DNA of 8,286 nt, taken from positions 1 to 8,286 of the forward strand of contig JAEXXY010000319.1 of assembly GCA_023451855.1 (NCBI GenBank). Direction: 5' to 3'. Each line of letters opens with the position of its first letter. Position 1 is the first letter of the stretch. The notes under the pieces were generated by a model. The model saw only the letters and a list, made by a program, of their open reading frames with translations, ran no database searches and was not told where the DNA came from. Position numbers and translations under genes: made by a program. The stretch comes from Actinomycetes bacterium (GTDB taxonomy: Bacteria > Actinomycetota > Actinomycetes > Actinomycetales > Dermatophilaceae). Shown piece by piece: positions 1 to 7,190 of this stretch.

Positions 1-92
1 CGCACGAGCGGCGCGGTGTACACGTCGATCTCGCCGCCTAGGTGCACCACGGTCTGGTCACCGTGGTCGGCGCGGGTGATCGAGAGATCCAC
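1..92 (-). CDS. Anti-sigma factor antagonist (STAS domain, BldG/RsbV-like), 5' part only
   Basis: Only the first 30 codons lie in the window; the gene continues past the left edge. Read on the minus strand from a GTG at 92, the protein begins MDLSITRADHGDQTVV, followed by HLGGEIDVYTAPLV. The GGEIDVYTAP block is the hallmark N-terminal beta-strand and first helix of anti-anti-sigma STAS proteins, and closely resembles Streptomyces BldG. Such proteins bind an anti-sigma kinase when unphosphorylated, releasing a sigma factor. The phosphorylatable serine (DSTG motif) would lie beyond the edge, so it cannot be confirmed. An AAGGGG Shine-Dalgarno-like sequence sits 5 nt before the GTG. The gene is divergent from the helicase across 126 nt, an arrangement I recall for bldG and its neighbouring helicase in streptomycetes (from memory, not searched). 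Family assignment is strong; the exact orthologue is not settled. Confidence 0.88.
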   Translation of the reverse strand, partial: MDLSITRADHGDQTVVHLGGEIDVYTAPLV

Positions 93-204
93 CGGTGCCC
101 CTTCCCTTGCCCACACTTGGTCCAACAGGGCCAGCCACGTTGCCCCTGCGTGACCGACCGCGGAGTAACATGCCCCGCTCGTCGGTTACCGTACCCCCAC
201 CTCC

Positions 205-210
205 TACGGT
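205..210 (+). promoter_or_regulatory. Candidate -10 element for a leaderless helicase transcript
   Basis: TACGGT matches the actinobacterial TANNNT pattern and lies 8 nt before the ATG at 219. Transcription would therefore begin at or within 2-3 nt of the start codon. No Shine-Dalgarno sequence is visible in front of this ATG, which fits leaderless translation. No convincing -35 is visible about 17 nt further upstream. This is inferred from spacing alone. Confidence 0.45.
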
Positions 211-218
211 TGCTCTAC

Positions 219-2621
219 ATGAACCGGGACCTGTCGCCCATCTCGACCGCTTCGGCCACGGCCGGACCGCGGGCGGGCGCCGGTGCGCCGGGACCGGACC
301 AGGCAGCTCGGCAGGCGCCCGACCCCGAGACGCTGCTGGCGCGGCTCGTCGGGGACCAGCCGGAGCGGCTCGTGCACGTGCACGAGGTCCCGGCCCGCAC
401 GGCGCGCACGGCCGACTGGCCGGAGTGGACCGATCCGACGCTCCTGGGCGCCCTGACGGGCGCGGGCGTGGCGGCGCCGTGGTCGCACCAGGTCGCGGTG
501 GCCGAGCACGCCCACGCGGGCCGGCACGTCGTCGTCAGCACCGGCACGGCCTCGGGCAAGAGCCTGGGCTACCTGCTGCCGATCCTGTCCGACCTCACGT
601 CGGGCGCGTCGGCCCCGAACGGGCGGGGTGCCACGGCGATCTACCTGTCGCCGACCAAGGCCCTGGCGGCCGATCAGCTGACGCGGGTGGCCGGGCTCGC
701 GCTGCCCGGCGTGCGTCCCGCGACCTACGACGGCGACACCCCGACCGACGAGCGTCGCTGGATCCGCGAGCACGCCAACCTCGTGCTCACCAACCCCGAC
801 CTGCTGCACCACTCGCTGCTGCCCGGCCACGAGCGGTGGTCCTCGTTCCTGCGAGCGCTGCGCTACGTCGTCGTCGACGAGTGCCACGTGTACAAGGGCG
901 TCTTCGGTGCGCATCTCGCGGCCGTCCTGCGCCGGCTGCGACGCGTCGCGGCGCGGTACCGGGCCGAGCCCACGTTCGTGCTCGCGTCGGCCACGGTGGC
1001 CGACCCGCAGGACCACGCGTCGCGCCTGCTCGGGCTGCCGGTCGAGGCGGTGACCGAGGACGGGTCGCCGCGGGCCGCGATGACCTTCGCCCTCTGGGAG
1101 CCGCCGGTGGTCACCTCCGCCGACGGCACGGCGCAGCGCATCAGCACCATCACGGAGACGGGCGAGCTGCTCGCCGGGTGTGTCGGGGCCGACGTGCAGA
1201 CGGTCGCCTTCGCCCGGTCCCGCGCCGGCGTCGAGGTGGTGGCGCGCATCGCCAAGGAGCGCGTGTCGGTCACCGACGAGGACCGCGTCGCGGCCTACCG
1301 CGGCGGCTACCTGCCCGAGGAGCGGCGCGAGCTCGAGCGCGACCTGCGCAGCCGGCACCTGCTCGGCCTGGCTGCGACGAACGCCCTCGAGCTCGGCGTC
1401 GACGTGTCGGGCCTGGACGCCGTGCTGCTCGCCGGGTGGCCGGGCACCCTGTCGTCGCTGTGGCAGCAGGCCGGACGCGCCGGGCGCACCGGGCGGCGGT
1501 CGCTCGCGGTGCTCGTGGCAGCCGACGACCCGCTCGACACCTACGTCGTGCACCACCCGGAGTCGATCTTCGGCCGCGGCGTCGAGGCCACCGTCGTCGA
1601 CCCCGACAACCCGCACGTGCTCGGGCCGCACCTCGCGGCCGCGGCCGCCGAGCTGCCGGTCACGGAGGGCGACGTCGAGGTGTTCGGCCCGATGACGCGT
1701 CCGCTCCTCGACGCGCTCGTCGAGCGCGGGATCCTGCGCAAGCGGCCGCGTGGCTGGTTCTGGGCCCGCGAGGACCGGCCCGCCGACCACCTGTCGCTGC
1801 GCGGCGCCAGCGAACCGGTGCGCATCATCGAGGCTCGCACGGGGCGCGTCGTCGGCACCGTCGACGAGGCGTCGGCGCACGCCCAGGTGCACACCGGCGC
1901 CGTCCACGTGCACCAGGGGCAGACGTGGGTCATCACCGAGCTCGACCTCGAGGACCGGGCCGCGTTCGCCGTGCGCGGCGACCCGGGGTGGACGACGCAC
2001 GCCCGGTCGGTGAGCGAGTTCGACATCGTCCACGCCACCGAGCACGAGGAGTGGGGCCCCCTGCGCTGCTCGTTCGGGCACGTGACGGTGCGGGGCCAGG
2101 TGGTCTCGTTCCTGCGGCGGCTGCCGGGCGGGGAGGTCATCGGCGAGCACCCGCTCGACCTGCCGCCGCGCAGCCTCGCGACCAAGGCGGTCTGGTGGAC
2201 GATGCCGGTCGAGGAGCTCGCCGCCGCGGGCGTCGACGAGGCGACGATCCCCGGCGCCGCGCACGCCGCCGAGCACGCGGCGATCGGCATGCTGCCCCTC
2301 TTCGCGACGGCCGACCGCTGGGACATCGGCGGCGTGTCCACGGCACTGCACCCCGACACCGGGCTGCCCACGATCCTCGTCTACGACGGCCACCCGGGCG
2401 GAGCCGGCTTCGCCGAACGCGGGTATAGACGCGTCCGCGAGTGGCTGCGCGCGACGCGTGACGCCGTCGCGGCCTGCGAGTGCCCGTCGGGCTGCCCGTC
2501 GTGCATCCAGTCGCCCAAGTGCGGCAACGGCAACGAGCCGCTCGACAAGGCCGGCGCCATCGCGCTGCTCGACCTGACCCTGCGCCACGCCGGCCCTGCG
2601 GCCGGGGAGCCGACGCCATGA
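219..2621 (+). CDS. DECH-box superfamily II DNA helicase with C-terminal MZB (DUF1998) zinc domain, SftH/MrfA-like
   Basis: 800 aa, probably an ATP-dependent 3'-to-5' DNA translocase/helicase acting in DNA repair, by analogy with mycobacterial SftH and Bacillus MrfA (YprA). Motifs in order: Q91 in WSHQ; Walker A GTASGKS (109-115); Ia PTKALAADQ (145-153); TNPD (191-194); motif II DECH (220-223); III SAT (257-259); IV FARSR (331-335); V TNALELGVDV (387-396); VI QQAGRAGRTGR (416-426). The C-terminal MZB region has HAAEHAAIG (682-690), YDGHPGGAGF (722-731) and cysteines C753, C755, C759, C762 and C768 in a CPSGCPSC...KCGNGN context, the four-cysteine metal cluster of this clade. The DECH variant of DEAH typifies the 'helicase/secretion neighborhood' helicases of actinobacteria. 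ATG 219 is chosen because the 59 in-frame codons upstream cross the intergenic promoter region and resemble no helicase sequence. About 35 low-complexity Ala/Gly/Pro residues precede the conserved part. The stop overlaps the next gene by 4 nt. The biological role in this organism is inferred. Confidence 0.95.
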   Translation: MNRDLSPISTASATAGPRAGAGAPGPDQAARQAPDPETLLARLVGDQPERLVHVHEVPARTARTADWPEWTDPTLLGALTGAGVAAPWSHQVAVAEHAHAGRHVVVSTGTASGKSLGYLLPILSDLTSGASAPNGRGATAIYLSPTKALAADQLTRVAGLALPGVRPATYDGDTPTDERRWIREHANLVLTNPDLLHHSLLPGHERWSSFLRALRYVVVDECHVYKGVFGAHLAAVLRRLRRVAARYRAEPTFVLASATVADPQDHASRLLGLPVEAVTEDGSPRAAMTFALWEPPVVTSADGTAQRISTITETGELLAGCVGADVQTVAFARSRAGVEVVARIAKERVSVTDEDRVAAYRGGYLPEERRELERDLRSRHLLGLAATNALELGVDVSGLDAVLLAGWPGTLSSLWQQAGRAGRTGRRSLAVLVAADDPLDTYVVHHPESIFGRGVEATVVDPDNPHVLGPHLAAAAAELPVTEGDVEVFGPMTRPLLDALVERGILRKRPRGWFWAREDRPADHLSLRGASEPVRIIEARTGRVVGTVDEASAHAQVHTGAVHVHQGQTWVITELDLEDRAAFAVRGDPGWTTHARSVSEFDIVHATEHEEWGPLRCSFGHVTVRGQVVSFLRRLPGGEVIGEHPLDLPPRSLATKAVWWTMPVEELAAAGVDEATIPGAAHAAEHAAIGMLPLFATADRWDIGGVSTALHPDTGLPTILVYDGHPGGAGFAERGYRRVREWLRATRDAVAACECPSGCPSCIQSPKCGNGNEPLDKAGAIALLDLTLRHAGPAAGEPTP

Positions 2622-2971
2622 CGCGCGGACCGGCCCGTCGACGCTCCTCTCCGCGGCGGGGTCGCCCGGAAACACCTGTGCCGCAGTCGTTCCCGGAGCT
2701 GGGCGGGCGCCCGGCGACGACCTCGGGCGACGGCGGCGCCCAGGCGTCGGTGACGGTCGCCGGCACCCTGCGCCCGCAGGACCCGGGGAAGGCGTCATCC
2801 CGTGGCGCGGCAGCCGCGTCGGTGCTGCTCGTCGCCGAGGACGGGCACACCTATTCCTTGGAGCTGCCGCCCGGCTGGAGCGTCGACGCCGAGGCGGGGG
2901 CGCGCGTCGTCGTGTCCGGCGACCTGACGAGCGAGGGGACGCTGCGCCTCCGGCGCATCGCGACGGCCTGA
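2618..2971 (+). CDS. Uncharacterised 117-aa protein with basic tail, translationally coupled to the helicase
   Basis: The ATG overlaps the helicase stop in an ATGA junction, and GGGGAG lies about 9 nt upstream, so co-translation is likely. I do not recognise the family. Residues 1-20 are rich in Arg, Pro and Ser (six Arg in the first 16). Residues 20-42 are Gly/Pro/Thr-rich and probably disordered. From about 43 to the end the chain looks beta-rich: SVTVAGTL (44-51), SVLLVAEDGHTYSLEL (68-83), ARVVVSGDL (95-103) and TLRLRRIA (108-115). The hydrophobic alternation and the 'VVVSGDLTSEGTLRLRRI' pattern recall an OB-fold barrel, but this is a guess without a structure search. Codon bias is typical of the window and the frame stays open to the end, supporting a real gene. 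A nucleic-acid-binding helper of the helicase is one hypothesis, based only on coupling and the basic tail. An in-frame start at 2480, inside the helicase gene, is less likely. Confidence 0.72.
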   Translation: MTRGPARRRSSPRRGRPETPVPQSFPELGGRPATTSGDGGAQASVTVAGTLRPQDPGKASSRGAAAASVLLVAEDGHTYSLELPPGWSVDAEAGARVVVSGDLTSEGTLRLRRIATA

Positions 2972-3004
2972 GCGCGGCGTCAGGCGGGGGGTTCCACACC
3001 CTGA

Positions 3005-3055
3005 GACATAAGTAGACGTTATTTGACCTGTAACGGTTTGCTATCCAAACTCCCA
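3005..3055 (+). promoter_or_regulatory. Promoter/operator region of the sulfate importer operon
   Basis: This is the most AT-rich stretch of the window, lying between two GC-rich genes. A possible -35, TTGACC (3023-3028), is followed after 17 nt by CAAACT (3046-3051) as a weak -10, giving a start near 3058 and a leader of about 90 nt. Three short inverted repeats overlap it: ATAA-N7-TTAT (3008-3022), CGTTA-N9-TAACG (3017-3035, centred on the -35) and GTTTG-N5-CAAAC (3036-3050, covering the spacer and the -10). Any could be an operator. No known riboswitch is recognisable in the leader, although GGCCG (3079-3083) and CGGCC (3095-3099) could pair. Confidence 0.5.
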
Positions 3056-3147
3056 CTCAGCGGATGGGAATCAGCCCCGGCCGACCTCCGGCAGCGGCCA
3101 CCCCCCAGACGCCCGCCAGATCCACCCCTCAGCCACCAGGAGCAACC

Positions 3148-4185
3148 GTGCGACGCCCTCAGATCCTCCTCGCCGTCATCGCCGCCAGCGCGACGATCGG
3201 CCTGACGGCCTGCGCCGGTGGCGGCGCGAGCGACGTGGTCGCCCAGCCCGGCTCCACGGCCGCCGGGGCCGCCTCCACGACCACCGTCAACCTCTACGCC
3301 TACGCCGTGCCGAAGGTCGGCTTCGACGCCGTCATCCCTGCGTTCCAGAAGACCGCGGCGGGCAAGGGCGTGCAGTTCCAGCAGAGCTACGGCGCCTCGG
3401 GCGACCAGAGCCGCAAGGTCGCCGCCGGAGCCCCGGCAGACTTCGTCAACTTCTCGGTCGAGCCCGACATCACGCGCCTCGTCGACGCAGGCCTCGTCGA
3501 CCCTTCGTGGAATGCCAATGAGCACAAGGGAATTCCGTTCGGCTCCGTTGTGACCATCGTCGTGCGCAAGGGCAACCCCAAGGGCATCAAGGACTGGGAC
3601 GACCTGCTCAAGCCGGGCGTCGAGGTCGTCACGCCGAACCCGTTCTCGTCGGGTTCGGCCAAGTGGAACCTCCTGGCTCCGTACGCCGCGAAGAGCGCGG
3701 GCGGCACGAACAAGGCAGCAGGGCTGGCCTACATCCGCAGCCTCGTCACCGACCACGTCAAGATCCAGCCGAAGTCCGGCCGCGAGGCCACCGAGGCGTT
3801 CCTGCAGGGCAGCGGCGACGCGCTGCTCAGCTATGAGAACGAGGCCCTCTTCGTCGCGAAGAAGGGTGAGCCGGTCCAGCACGTGACGCCGCCGCAGACC
3901 TTCAAGATCGAGAACCCCGCCGCGGTGCTCAAGGACAGCCCGAACAAGGCGGCCGCGCAGGCCTTCGACGACTACCTCTACACGCCCGAGGCGCAGAAGC
4001 TGCTCGCCGAGGCCGGCTTCCGGCCCGTCGACGCGACCGTCGCCAAGGACTACGCCTCGAAGTTCCCGCAGCCCTCGAAGCTGTGGACCATCGCCGACCT
4101 CGGCGGCTGGAAGAACGTCGACAGCACGCTCTTCAAGAAGGACGTCGGCGAGATCGCCACGATCTACGACGAGGCGACGAAGTGA
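3148..4185 (+). CDS. sbp: Sulfate ABC transporter substrate-binding lipoprotein
   Basis: 345 aa, the extracellular, lipid-anchored sulfate (possibly also thiosulfate) receptor that delivers its ligand to the CysT/CysW channel. The GTG at 3148 is chosen because AGGAG (3138-3142) lies 5 nt before it and because it yields a clean lipoprotein signal: MRRP, a hydrophobic stretch, and the lipobox LTAC with Cys22. An in-frame ATG at 3064 would add 28 Pro/Ala-rich residues before the signal and has no ribosome-binding site. Family motifs: QSYGASGDQSR (79-89, compare QSHGGSGKQAR in enterobacterial Sbp), VRKGNPKGIKDWDDLLKPG (139-157) and TPNPFSSGSAKWN (162-174), all characteristic of the CysP/Sbp family. 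A Gly/Ser/Ala/Thr linker (about 23-45) follows the anchor. The gene leads a four-gene operon; its TGA overlaps the cysT start as GTGA. Codons 121-135 (around 3508-3552) use several A/T-ending codons, unlike the rest. Sulfate-binding family membership is firm; anion preference is inferred from operon partners. Confidence 0.95.
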   Translation: MRRPQILLAVIAASATIGLTACAGGGASDVVAQPGSTAAGAASTTTVNLYAYAVPKVGFDAVIPAFQKTAAGKGVQFQQSYGASGDQSRKVAAGAPADFVNFSVEPDITRLVDAGLVDPSWNANEHKGIPFGSVVTIVVRKGNPKGIKDWDDLLKPGVEVVTPNPFSSGSAKWNLLAPYAAKSAGGTNKAAGLAYIRSLVTDHVKIQPKSGREATEAFLQGSGDALLSYENEALFVAKKGEPVQHVTPPQTFKIENPAAVLKDSPNKAAAQAFDDYLYTPEAQKLLAEAGFRPVDATVAKDYASKFPQPSKLWTIADLGGWKNVDSTLFKKDVGEIATIYDEATK

Positions 4186-5096
4186 CGGCCGAAGCCGTCA
4201 CCCGGTCGCCCGCGACCGACAAGGCGGGAGCCGCTCCGGCGGCTCCCGCCCTCGCCGCGTCCGGGGCACCCTCCCCCGGAGCCCGCCGCGTGGACGAGCT
4301 GCGCCGCCGCCTCGGACGCCCCCTCGGCATCGGCGTGGTGACCCTGTGGCTCAGCCTCATCGTCCTGCTGCCGCTCGCCGCGCTGACCGTGGCCGCGTTC
4401 GGCGAGGGCTGGTCCGGCTTCTGGGAGGCGATCACCGCGCCGGCGGCCGTGGCCGCGCTCTGGGTGACGGTGCTCGTCTCCGCCGGGGTGGCGCTCGTCA
4501 ACGCCGTGTTCGGCACCCTCGTCGCGTGGGTCCTCGTCCGCGACGACTTCCCGGGCAAGCGCATCGTCAACACCCTCATCGACCTGCCGTTCGCCCTGCC
4601 GACGATCGTCGCGAGCATCGTGCTGCTGTCCCTCTACGGCCCGAACAGCCCGGTCGGCATCCACCTCAACGCCACCCGGTGGGGGCTCGCGGTGGCGCTG
4701 CTCTTCGTGACGCTGCCGTTCGTCGTCCGGTCGGTGCAGCCGGTGCTCATCGAGTCCGACCGCGAGGTCGAGGAGGCGGCCGCGTCGCTCGGCGCCTCGA
4801 ACTGGGCGACGTTCCGACGCGTCGTCCTGCCGACGCTCGGGCCGGCCATCCTCAGCGGCGCCGGCCTCGCCTTCGCCCGCTCGATCGGCGAGTACGGCTC
4901 GGTCGTGCTCATCGGCGGCAACATCCCGCGCGAGACCCAGGTGGCCTCGCAGTACATCCAGCAGCAGATCGAGATCGACCGCCCGCTCAACGCCGCCGCG
5001 ATCTCGGTGGCGCTGCTGGCCATCGCGTTCGTGTCGCTGCTCGTCCTGCGGGTCCTCGGGGCGCGGGCCCAGCGACGCGAGGAGCGTGCCGCATGA
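4182..5096 (+). CDS. cysT: Sulfate ABC transporter permease CysT
   Basis: 304 aa, one of two inner-membrane subunits forming the sulfate channel with CysW. The GTG at 4182 overlaps the binding-protein stop (GTGA), with AGG about 8 nt upstream. About six membrane segments are visible: roughly 49-72, 88-118, 131-152, 168-190, 222-243 and 272-292. The cytoplasmic EAA loop that docks on the ATPase is EVEEAAASLGASNWATFRRV (195-214). LPFALPTIVASIVL (135-148) and SIGEYGSVVLIGGN (234-247) are conserved CysT/CysU features. The N-terminus carries about 45 Ala/Pro-rich residues before the first membrane segment, somewhat longer than the enterobacterial protein, and probably cytoplasmic and disordered. 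CysT is preferred over CysW because of gene order and the GEYGSVVLIGGNIP block. The stop overlaps cysW as ATGA. Confidence 0.94.
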   Translation: MTAEAVTRSPATDKAGAAPAAPALAASGAPSPGARRVDELRRRLGRPLGIGVVTLWLSLIVLLPLAALTVAAFGEGWSGFWEAITAPAAVAALWVTVLVSAGVALVNAVFGTLVAWVLVRDDFPGKRIVNTLIDLPFALPTIVASIVLLSLYGPNSPVGIHLNATRWGLAVALLFVTLPFVVRSVQPVLIESDREVEEAAASLGASNWATFRRVVLPTLGPAILSGAGLAFARSIGEYGSVVLIGGNIPRETQVASQYIQQQIEIDRPLNAAAISVALLAIAFVSLLVLRVLGARAQRREERAA

Positions 5097-5899
5097 GGAT
5101 CTCGACCCCGTCCCGCATCACGCTGCGCGTCCTCGCGCTCGGCTACCTCTTCGCGCTCGTGGCCGTGCCGGTCGCCGTCATCCTCTGGCGCACGTTCTCC
5201 CCCGGCCTCGGGACCTTCTGGGAGTCGGTGACCACGCCCGCCGCCATCGCCGCGTTCAACCTGTCGGTGCTCATCGTCGCGATCGTCGTGCCGCTCAACG
5301 TCGTCTTCGGCGTCACGACCGCACTGGCTCTTGTGCGCGGACGCTTCCGCGGGCGCGGCGTGCTCCAGGCCGTCGTCGACCTCCCCTTCGCGGTGTCACC
5401 CATCGTCGTGGGCGTCGCGCTCATCATGCTGTGGGGCGTCGACGGCTGGTTCGGCGCGCTCGACCGCGGCGGCTTCCGCGTCATCTTCGGCCTGCCCGGC
5501 ATGGTGCTCGCGACGATCTTCGTGACGCTGCCGTTCGTCGTGCGCGAGGTCGAGCCGGTGCTGCACGAGATCGGCCAGGAGCAGGAGCAGGCCGCCGCCA
5601 CCCTCGGCGCGAACGGCTGGCAGACCTTCTGGCGGATCACCGTCCCGGCGATCCGGTGGGGTCTCACCTACGGCGTCGTCCTCACCGTCGCCCGTGCACT
5701 CGGCGAGTTCGGCGCCGTGATCATGGTGTCGTCCGGGTTCCCCGGGGTGTCCCAGACGCTGACGCTGCTCGTGCACTCGCGCTACATCGACGACCACAAC
5801 ACCTACGGCGCGTACGCCGCCGCGACCGTCCTCATGGGCATGGCGCTCGTCGTGCTGCTGCTCATGACCCTGCTCGACCGCAAGAGGAGCACCCGATGA
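5093..5899 (+). CDS. cysW: Sulfate ABC transporter permease CysW
   Basis: 268 aa, the second membrane subunit of the sulfate importer. The ATG at 5093 overlaps the cysT stop and has a strong GAGGAG (5079-5084) 8 nt upstream. Hydrophobic segments occur at roughly 12-32, 52-81, 91-114, 133-156, 189-211 and 240-261. The EAA loop is EQEQAAATLGANGWQTFWRI (163-182), followed by TVPAIRWGL. LPFAVSPIVVGVALIMLWG (97-115) and ALGEFGAVIMVSSG (202-215) are strongly CysW-like, and a C-terminal VHSRYIDDHNTYGAYAAA block (227-244) is typical of this subunit. It resembles CysT in the LPF, EAA and GE(F/Y)G blocks, as expected of a heterodimer pair. The stop overlaps cysA as ATGA. Confidence 0.94.
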   Translation: MRISTPSRITLRVLALGYLFALVAVPVAVILWRTFSPGLGTFWESVTTPAAIAAFNLSVLIVAIVVPLNVVFGVTTALALVRGRFRGRGVLQAVVDLPFAVSPIVVGVALIMLWGVDGWFGALDRGGFRVIFGLPGMVLATIFVTLPFVVREVEPVLHEIGQEQEQAAATLGANGWQTFWRITVPAIRWGLTYGVVLTVARALGEFGAVIMVSSGFPGVSQTLTLLVHSRYIDDHNTYGAYAAATVLMGMALVVLLLMTLLDRKRSTR

Positions 5900-6906
5900 T
5901 CACCGTGACCGACGCCAGCAAGAGCTACGGCTCCTTCCTCGCGCTCGACGACGTCAGCATCGAGATCCCGAGCGGCTCGCTCACCGCACTGCTCGGCCCG
6001 AGCGGGTCGGGCAAGTCGACGCTGCTGCGCTCGATCGCCGGGCTCGAGGCCCTCGACGCCGGCGTCGTGACGATCGCCGGGCGTGACGTGACCACCGAGC
6101 CGCCGCAGCGGCGCGGCATCGGGTTCGTCTTCCAGCACTACGCGGCCTTCAAGCACATGACGGTGCGCGACAACGTCGCCTTCGGACTGTCGATCCGCAA
6201 GCGCCCCAAGGCCGACATCGACCGACGCGTCGGCGAGCTGCTCGAGATCGTCGGGCTCGAGGGCTTCCGTGACCGCTACCCCGCCCAGCTCTCCGGCGGC
6301 CAGCGCCAGCGGATGGCCCTGGCACGGGCGCTCGCCGTCGACCCCGAGGTGCTCCTGCTCGACGAGCCGTTCGGTGCGCTCGACGCCAAGGTGCGCGCCG
6401 ACCTGCGCACGTGGCTGCGGCGACTGCACGACGAGGTGAACGTGACGACGGTCCTCGTGACGCACGACCAGGAGGAGGCGCTCGACGTCGCCGACCGGAT
6501 CGCGGTGCTCAACCACGGACGCATCGAGCAGGTCGGCGACCCGGTGACCCTCTACGAACGGCCGGCCAACGACTTCGTCATGGGCTTCCTCGGCTCGGTG
6601 GCACGTCTCGGTGGGCAGCTCGTGCGACCGCACGACATCGCGCTCGAGCGCGACCGGGCCGTCGCCCTGGCTCTCGACGACAAGGTCAGCGGCTCGCCCG
6701 GCATCGTGGCGGCGGTCGTGGAGCGGGTCGTGCCGCTCGGCTTCGAGGTGCGCGTCGATCTACGGGCCGAGTCGGGCGAGCGGTTCGCCGCCCAGCTGAC
6801 CCGGCGCGACGCCGGCGACCTCGCGCTCGAGCCGGGCGAGACGGTCTTCGCCCGGGCAGCGCAGCGCTCCAGCGTCATCGAGCTCGACCCCGCCCTCGCC
6901 ATCTGA
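5896..6906 (+). CDS. cysA: Sulfate ABC transporter ATP-binding subunit CysA
   Basis: 336 aa, the cytoplasmic ATPase that powers sulfate import. The ATG at 5896 overlaps the cysW stop, with GAGGAG (5884-5889) 6 nt upstream. All ABC motifs are intact: Walker A GPSGSGKS (34-41), Q-loop Gln80 in FVFQHYAAFKHMTV, signature LSGGQRQR (132-139), Walker B VLLLDEP (152-158), D-loop ALDAK (161-165) and switch His190 in VTHDQEEA. The FQHYALF-like Q-loop and the 'LRTWLRRLHDEV' helix are typical of CysA. A C-terminal regulatory part (about 244-336) begins with VRPHDI, the conserved start of the TOBE-like domain of CysA/MalK-type subunits. Length is close to the family norm. It is the last gene of the operon; a hairpin follows 8 nt after the stop. 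Confidence 0.95.
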   Translation: MITVTDASKSYGSFLALDDVSIEIPSGSLTALLGPSGSGKSTLLRSIAGLEALDAGVVTIAGRDVTTEPPQRRGIGFVFQHYAAFKHMTVRDNVAFGLSIRKRPKADIDRRVGELLEIVGLEGFRDRYPAQLSGGQRQRMALARALAVDPEVLLLDEPFGALDAKVRADLRTWLRRLHDEVNVTTVLVTHDQEEALDVADRIAVLNHGRIEQVGDPVTLYERPANDFVMGFLGSVARLGGQLVRPHDIALERDRAVALALDDKVSGSPGIVAAVVERVVPLGFEVRVDLRAESGERFAAQLTRRDAGDLALEPGETVFARAAQRSSVIELDPALAI

Positions 6907-6914
6907 GCCAGGCA

Positions 6915-6937
6915 GGGGCCGAGACGAGCCTCGCCCC
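6915..6937 (+). terminator. Hairpin just after cysA, candidate operon terminator
   Basis: GGGGC (6915-6919) plus GAG (6921-6923) pair with CTC (6930-6932) plus GCCCC (6933-6937). This gives an 8-bp stem with one bulged C and a 6-nt loop. It begins 8 nt after the cysA stop. No T-run follows, as is common for actinobacterial terminators, so termination is inferred from position and stem strength. Confidence 0.5.
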
Positions 6938-7190
6938 GGCGGCGCCGCGCTCCAGCATCTTCGGGTTCGACTCCGTCCTCGACAGCTGGACCAGCCGTCC
7001 GTCGCCCGCGTGTGGCGCCTGTGGGATTCGCCATCGCACGTGGATGGTGGACTGCTCGGCCTGTGCGCACCGCTTCGCAGGTCGGGGACTGAGACGCGGC
7101 TGCGCGTTCGCGGGGGCGGCGGCTTACGGTGGTCCGAGTCCCTCGCCGGCCTGCCGGGCGGCGGTGGACGGCCGGCTCCGCCGGAGCAGC

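Noticed and set aside
42..218. In-frame N-terminal extension of the helicase by 59 codons
   Set aside because: It overlaps the intergenic region and the start of the divergent STAS gene, encodes Cys/Pro-rich sequence unlike helicases, and the ATG at 219 has a well-placed -10 element.
219..2971. DISARM-like phage defence module, because the helicase carries a DUF1998/MZB region
   Set aside because: No methylase, DrmB-like protein or nuclease is nearby. The DECH motif, Tad-like gene and anti-anti-sigma neighbour identify a core chromosomal locus.
2980..3004. Terminator after the helicase operon (TCAGG/CCTGA)
   Set aside because: The stem is only 5 bp with a 15-nt loop and no T-run, too weak to list.
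3013..3028. McbR-type operator (TAGAC-N6-GTCTA)
   Set aside because: The left half TAGAC is present, but the expected right half is absent (TGACC instead).
204..3056. Very long open frame (950 codons) on the minus strand
   Set aside because: It is antisense to the helicase, whose motifs are complete. The translation is Arg/Gly/Pro-rich low complexity, the usual shadow frame of GC-rich genes.
2972..3147. Cysteine-rich leader peptide or sulfur riboswitch before the sulfate operon
   Set aside because: No short frame with clustered cysteines and its own stop is present, and I could not match the leader to a SAM-type riboswitch core.
6962..6978. GGTTCGACTCC, which looks like a tRNA T-arm
   Set aside because: Only two of five stem pairs form, and no acceptor, D or anticodon arm can be built around it.
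7021..7092. 23-codon frame with a Trp-Trp pair ahead of the 7191-7224 hairpin, resembling an attenuator leader
   Set aside because: No ribosome-binding site, about 100 nt separate it from the hairpin, and the downstream gene is a regulator with no tryptophan link.
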